From: Spirochaetales bacterium
Lineage (GTDB): Bacteria; Spirochaetota; Spirochaetia; Treponematales; UBA12059
Length of the DNA stretch: 64,000 bases
Assembly (NCBI GenBank): GCA_016928955.1
Contig: JAFGJV010000004.1
Location: forward strand, 350,618-414,617
Reading direction: 5' to 3'
Of this stretch, positions 60,550-64,000 are shown in pieces (within the stretch, counting starts at the first letter, position 1; the number at the start of each line of letters is the position of its first letter). Position numbers and translations under genes: made by a program. Under the pieces are notes generated by a model. The model saw only the letters and a list, made by a program, of their open reading frames with translations, had not been told where the DNA came from and did no database searches.

Positions 60550-61310
60550 GATGCGTGCTCCGGATAGCCTATGACGGCGGCCATGCGCGTGAATGCCTGT
60601 GGCCCCTCCCGCCTGAAGGAACCAAAGATAGGGTCGCACGACGTGCAGTCCGTGGCCACGGACAGGTATCCTATACCCAGGCGCTCGGCCAGGGCGACAT
60701 TGGCGGCGGCAAGATTGAGCCGGGGTCCATCGTCGTGCCAAAGGACGGCAGCCTGCCCAAACTGGTCGCTAAAGGCCTTGGCCCTGCCTGCATCCACGCG
60801 GTAACAGCACGGACCGATATGGGGACCGAGGCACGCAGCCAGGTCAGCCGGCCGCGTGCCGTACGTGCGGCCCATCAGCTCGACAGCGTCCTCCAGAATA
60901 CCGGTACCCTTCCAGCCAGAGTGCAGGAGCCCAAAGGCTCCGGACCAGGTGTCATACAGATAGATGGGCATGCAGTCTGCCACCGTGACCACGGCGCAAA
61001 CCGATGGATTGTCGGTAACGATGCCGTCCGCCTCAACCCCGGCTAGTTGGTCCGCTGACCGTGCCGCCACGACCCGGCGGCTGTGCGCCAGGGTCACGGC
61101 CAGAACGCGCCCATGCTTACAGCCCTGCGACGAAAGCCACGCGTCGCGCACCGGGTTGCCGCGAGCAGGCTCATAGGTCATGGGGCCCGCCGACCGTGGG
61201 CTGAGCATGGCCCGAGGGCCTCCGCTGGGCCATAGGGGTAGGATCAGCGCCGCTCCCGGAACCGTGTCCACGGCGGCGGAAAAAAAGGTAACGGCCCGGG
61301 TGTCCGTCAT
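60546..61310 (-). CDS. YfiH/PgeF-type laccase-domain protein
   Basis: A 254-residue cytoplasmic protein of the multicopper-polyphenol-oxidase-like family (DUF152), now often described as purine nucleoside phosphorylase/deaminase or peptidoglycan-editing factor PgeF. Metal-site blocks are LAHSRRVV (His), VTVADCMPI (Cys) and LLHSGWKGTG (His). GPHIGPCCYRV is also typical. The gene overlaps its neighbours on both sides by four bases. Confidence 0.92.
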   Translation of the reverse strand: MTDTRAVTFFSAAVDTVPGAALILPLWPSGGPRAMLSPRSAGPMTYEPARGNPVRDAWLSSQGCKHGRVLAVTLAHSRRVVAARSADQLAGVEADGIVTDNPSVCAVVTVADCMPIYLYDTWSGAFGLLHSGWKGTGILEDAVELMGRTYGTRPADLAACLGPHIGPCCYRVDAGRAKAFSDQFGQAAVLWHDDGPRLNLAAANVALAERLGIGYLSVATDCTSCDPIFGSFRREGPQAFTRMAAVIGYPEHAS

Positions 61311-63016
61311 TCGGCCACGCTCAGGGCCACCCGGGAAAGTTCTCCCATCAGGTACACGGCCTTCTCAAAACGGTTTTTGGCCAGTTCCAGGTTCTTCTGA
61401 AAATCCTTGTTGGCCTTGCCGTCGATGCTGGACAGGTTGGCCAGCGAGTCGTAGCGACCGCGGGCCTCGGCCTGCAGTATGCCCTTGAGTATCAGCTGCA
61501 TCTTGGTCATGGCGTCGTTGGCGCGCCTAAGGAGGGTCTCAGCCTCGGTTTCAGCCGCCTGCACGGCCGATTCGACCTTGCGTTTTTTGATCTGGACCGG
61601 AATGAGCTCGTTTTTGGCATGGTAGTACGTGGCGCCGAGCTCGCCGTCCGGGGCCAGGCGTTTGTCCAGGTTTTTCAATGCCTCGCCCGTCTGGAGCAGG
61701 CTGTTGTACGCGTCGGTGAATTCCAGCCGGTTGTCGCGTTTGTAAAACTCGCCGTCCAGCAGCACCACCTTGAGCACCTTGTTGATGTCATTGAGGAAGA
61801 CGCCGTGGTAGAACGATTCCAGAAAGCGTATGGCGCGGGCAAAGCGCAGGGGCGGCACGGCTTCCGCGCCCGTCTCCGACACGTGTTCCAGCCAGCTCCG
61901 GTTATCGGCGCCTATCAGGGCGACTATGTCGGCGTCCAGCTGCCGGATACGGCGTTCCGCGATGAATTTCTGGTAGCGCTTGTCTATCCTGTCCTTCCAG
62001 TACGCCTTGAAGAGCGCGAACCAGTCCTCCCCGCCGGAAAAATTTGGACAATGCCAGTTGGGATCCTCGTTGGCCACGCGCAGGAACATGGCCAGGGGTA
62101 CGCGCGCGTTGAATCCCCGGATGACCGAGAGGGCCTTGGTCGCGTTGGCCATTTCCGAGCGCACCGCCTCGTCGGCCTCCGCGCCCTGGTTCATGAACTG
62201 GTCGCCAATCACAAAGGCCAGAATGGCTTCCATCACCTTTGGCGACGGCGGATCGAGCGACAACAGCACGGACGCCAGCTCCTCGAGCTGGTCGGCGGCC
62301 GCGTAGAAGCTCAGCTCCCGCCTCCCGCTCGGCGAGGTCTGGAAGCCGTTGATCAGCCGGTCGAACAGGAAGCCGGACAGTTTTTTGAGCGCGTGCAGAT
62401 TGCGCACGTCCTGAAGCATGAGCCTCCGGTGGTCTTCGTCCATGCGGGACAGGGCCGACTCGAACGCCGCGTTGATGGCCGTGCGTATGTCCGCGTCCGT
62501 GGCCAGGGCGTTCCGCTCCAGGAAGACGTGGGGATCGGCCTCCACGCTGAGCTCCTGGTGGGTTTGCTCGAACTGCAGGGAAGCAAGGAAGGCGAAGAAT
62601 TCGCCCCGGCTCTTCTCAAGGGTTTTGTCCAGAAGGTCGTAGAAGTACCGTGCTGCCCCCCTGAGGGCCGACAGCTCGTCCCGGAAAGGTTCCAGGAACA
62701 CCTTGCGTTTGGTGTCCGCCAGGCCCGGCCCCTGGCTTTCCGCTTCCCGGCCTATGGACCTGAGTATGCGTTCCCGCATGACCTCTTCCCTGCTCACCCC
62801 GGTGAACACGCTCTTGAGGACGATTAGCAGACGGGGCAAAAAGCCCAGGTTCCGAAATTCTGCGGCGTAGTCGATGCGGTCGGCTGATGCCTGCACGTCC
62901 CTCCGGAGAGGCTCGTTCGGCACCGCTGCCACCCTGCCCAGCTTGGACAGGAGGGACGCCCGCTCGGCCGGGTCGAGTTCAAGCACCAGATTTTCGAATG
63001 TCGATGTTTCCGCCAT
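61307..63016 (-). CDS. Spirochaete-type DUF5312-like protein
   Basis: A 569-residue, largely helical, apparently soluble protein. It resembles, from memory, a family named DUF5312 that occurs mainly in spirochaetes. No catalytic motif, signal or membrane helix is apparent. Conserved-looking features are the start (FENLVLELDPAERASLLSKL), a long alpha-solenoid-like body and a helical C-terminus with ELSRVALS. It is encoded between rluA and a laccase-domain gene with overlapping ends. Function unknown. Confidence 0.8.
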   Translation of the reverse strand: MAETSTFENLVLELDPAERASLLSKLGRVAAVPNEPLRRDVQASADRIDYAAEFRNLGFLPRLLIVLKSVFTGVSREEVMRERILRSIGREAESQGPGLADTKRKVFLEPFRDELSALRGAARYFYDLLDKTLEKSRGEFFAFLASLQFEQTHQELSVEADPHVFLERNALATDADIRTAINAAFESALSRMDEDHRRLMLQDVRNLHALKKLSGFLFDRLINGFQTSPSGRRELSFYAAADQLEELASVLLSLDPPSPKVMEAILAFVIGDQFMNQGAEADEAVRSEMANATKALSVIRGFNARVPLAMFLRVANEDPNWHCPNFSGGEDWFALFKAYWKDRIDKRYQKFIAERRIRQLDADIVALIGADNRSWLEHVSETGAEAVPPLRFARAIRFLESFYHGVFLNDINKVLKVVLLDGEFYKRDNRLEFTDAYNSLLQTGEALKNLDKRLAPDGELGATYYHAKNELIPVQIKKRKVESAVQAAETEAETLLRRANDAMTKMQLILKGILQAEARGRYDSLANLSSIDGKANKDFQKNLELAKNRFEKAVYLMGELSRVALSVAE

Positions 63017-63018
63017 AT

Positions 63019-63858
63019 CTATCTATGGTACTTGGCATTCGGCATCAAGGCAAGATCAAGCTCCACGGACACGTCCGGCCCGCCGTCCGGGTCCGGAACG
63101 TCCAGCGCGTACGCGACCAGAGCCAGGGGCTGGCCGCCCTCGCCGTACAGCTCGTCGCCCAGCAGGGGGAGTCCGAGCCAGGCCATGTGGGCCCTGATCT
63201 GGTGGCGGAAGCCTCCCGTCAGCTCCACGCGGGCCATGACCACGCATCCTTCAGCCCGGGCGTCCAGGATTTGGCTCCTGTAAACCCGCTCAGTCCAGCG
63301 CTTATCCGTGCCCGAACCGTTGTCCACGAGCGCCACGTCGCCGCAGGCGACCCTGCGTGCGCCCGGCCCGTAGGGTCGGAACCGGCTGGCCACGCTCCGG
63401 CCGCCAAGGCGCTCAGCCAGGCGCCCTGCGTCCCTGGCCCGCAGGTCCTTGGCCCAGTCGGCCGCGGCCACGCTTTGAGGACAGCCAAGCAGGGGTCGGG
63501 ATCCGGGCAGTCCGAAGCCGACCGGCTCCGCTTCAACGCGGTAGCGCTTTTTGAAGCGTCCGGTAGCAGCCGCGCCCTCGAAGAAGCTGAACGCGTCGTC
63601 GTCCAGGGCGAACAACACCAGGCCCCTGGTGTCGCGATCAAGACGGTGTACCATGCCGCCCTCGCCCTCGCGTTTCCCGCGGACCCCTGCGGCTGCCGGT
63701 ATCCGGGTGCCCAGCCAGGCGGCCAGGCTTGGGCCGTGCCCGTCCGGGGCGCGCTTGCCGGGAGGAGCGCTGTGCATGCCCGCCGGTTTGTACGCCACCA
63801 CAAAGCGTCCGGTATCCAGCACCACGGCCGGCTGTTCCTCGTTATCAAGCTGTATCAT
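63019..63858 (-). CDS. RluA-family pseudouridine synthase
   Basis: A 279-residue enzyme converting uridine to pseudouridine in rRNA or tRNA. The catalytic Asp lies in MVHRLDRDTRGLVLFALDDD (about residue 74), FKKRYRVEAEP follows, and VELTGGFRHQIRAHMAWLGLPLLGDELYG is the C-terminal signature, given in overlapping parts. No S4 domain is visible. It lacks an SD; a -10-like TGTAGC is 11 bases upstream. Bases 63859-64000 hold no further gene. Confidence 0.92.
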   Translation of the reverse strand: MIQLDNEEQPAVVLDTGRFVVAYKPAGMHSAPPGKRAPDGHGPSLAAWLGTRIPAAAGVRGKREGEGGMVHRLDRDTRGLVLFALDDDAFSFFEGAAATGRFKKRYRVEAEPVGFGLPGSRPLLGCPQSVAAADWAKDLRARDAGRLAERLGGRSVASRFRPYGPGARRVACGDVALVDNGSGTDKRWTERVYRSQILDARAEGCVVMARVELTGGFRHQIRAHMAWLGLPLLGDELYGEGGQPLALVAYALDVPDPDGGPDVSVELDLALMPNAKYHR

Positions 63859-64000
63859 GGCACTTGGAGGCTACACGGAGCAGGCGGCTCGCGCAAGGCG
63901 TCCTTACTGCCACGAACCTTATTGGTCGCTCTGGGAGCTAGGGCTCCGTCCGACCTCAGGCAAGGGCGAACTGCGGCGTATACGCCCTCCTCACCCCCCC

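Noticed and set aside
60546..61310. Laccase-domain protein as a true multicopper laccase
   Set aside because: It belongs to the YfiH/PgeF family by its ADC and HSGWKG motifs and lacks multicopper oxidase domains.
1..64000. Mobile elements, prophage, integron or attachment sites
   Set aside because: No transposase, integrase, terminal inverted repeats, direct-repeat-flanked tRNA or abrupt composition change was seen by reading the window.

Overview
This is a GC-rich, gene-dense stretch of chromosome, most likely from a spirochaete related to Treponema (order Spirochaetales/Treponematales). I infer this from gene order and family content, not from a database match: a CHASE2 adenylate cyclase, a radical SAM-DUF2344 fusion next to rodA-mrdA-mreDCB, dnaG-rpoD, rpsB-tsf-frr-uppS-cdsA-dxr-rseP with no pyrH between tsf and frr, rpsF-ssb-rpsR-yybS-rplI-dnaB, and a TPP-riboswitch-controlled thiBPQ operon. 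Many proteins have lipoprotein or Sec signals. No insertion sequence, phage, integrase or CRISPR array was seen. The window is chromosomal backbone plus one unusual accessory-looking locus.

Layout. 1-3310: a terminator, a membrane adenylate/guanylate cyclase and a lipoprotein (+). 3311-11422: cell-shape operon on the minus strand (mreB, mreC, mreD, mrdA, rodA, radical SAM-DUF2344), every gene touching or overlapping the next. 11423-20426: a TPR protein, RNase P RNA, a zinc-ribbon protein, then a chain of six overlapping minus-strand genes (YkgJ-like, metallo-beta-lactamase fold, a 74-residue protein, mltG, dnaG, rpoD). 20466-25423: terminator, tRNA-Tyr and tRNA-Thr, an NHL/vWA protein, TPR, surE and a GHMP sugar kinase (-). 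25794-27183: lipoprotein and HEAT-like exported protein (+), a palindromic terminator, tRNA-Arg (-). 27288-35253: maf and the translation/isoprenoid/envelope cluster, ending with a CpXC protein (+). 35290-39849: ComFB-like, dnaB, rplI, yybS, rpsR, ssb, rpsF (-). 40024-47932: coaX, hisS, trmB, a DEAH helicase, an anion/arsenite-type permease and unknowns. 47941-51807: TPP riboswitch and thiBPQ. 51795-54600: an orphan sigma-54 activator and a MEMO1-AMMECR1 pair. 54616-63858: the radical SAM/CXXX locus, an OmpA lipoprotein-like protein, a laccase-domain protein, DUF5312 and RluA (-).

The most interesting locus is 54616-59082: four translationally coupled genes encoding a small membrane protein, a DUF2207-type membrane protein whose cytoplasmic C-terminus has nine cysteines spaced exactly four residues apart (A-C-H-S repeats), a SPASM-type radical SAM enzyme with a PqqD-like N-terminus, and another membrane protein. 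It looks like a RiPP-style maturation system acting on a membrane-anchored tail rather than on a free peptide. Three further themes recur. At least eight genes lack a Shine-Dalgarno and have a -10 box only 6-8 bases before the ATG, implying leaderless mRNAs. Three ribosomal proteins (S2, L9, S18) carry low-complexity tails. The MEMO1 homologue has lost all the usual metal-ligand histidines and the cysteine.
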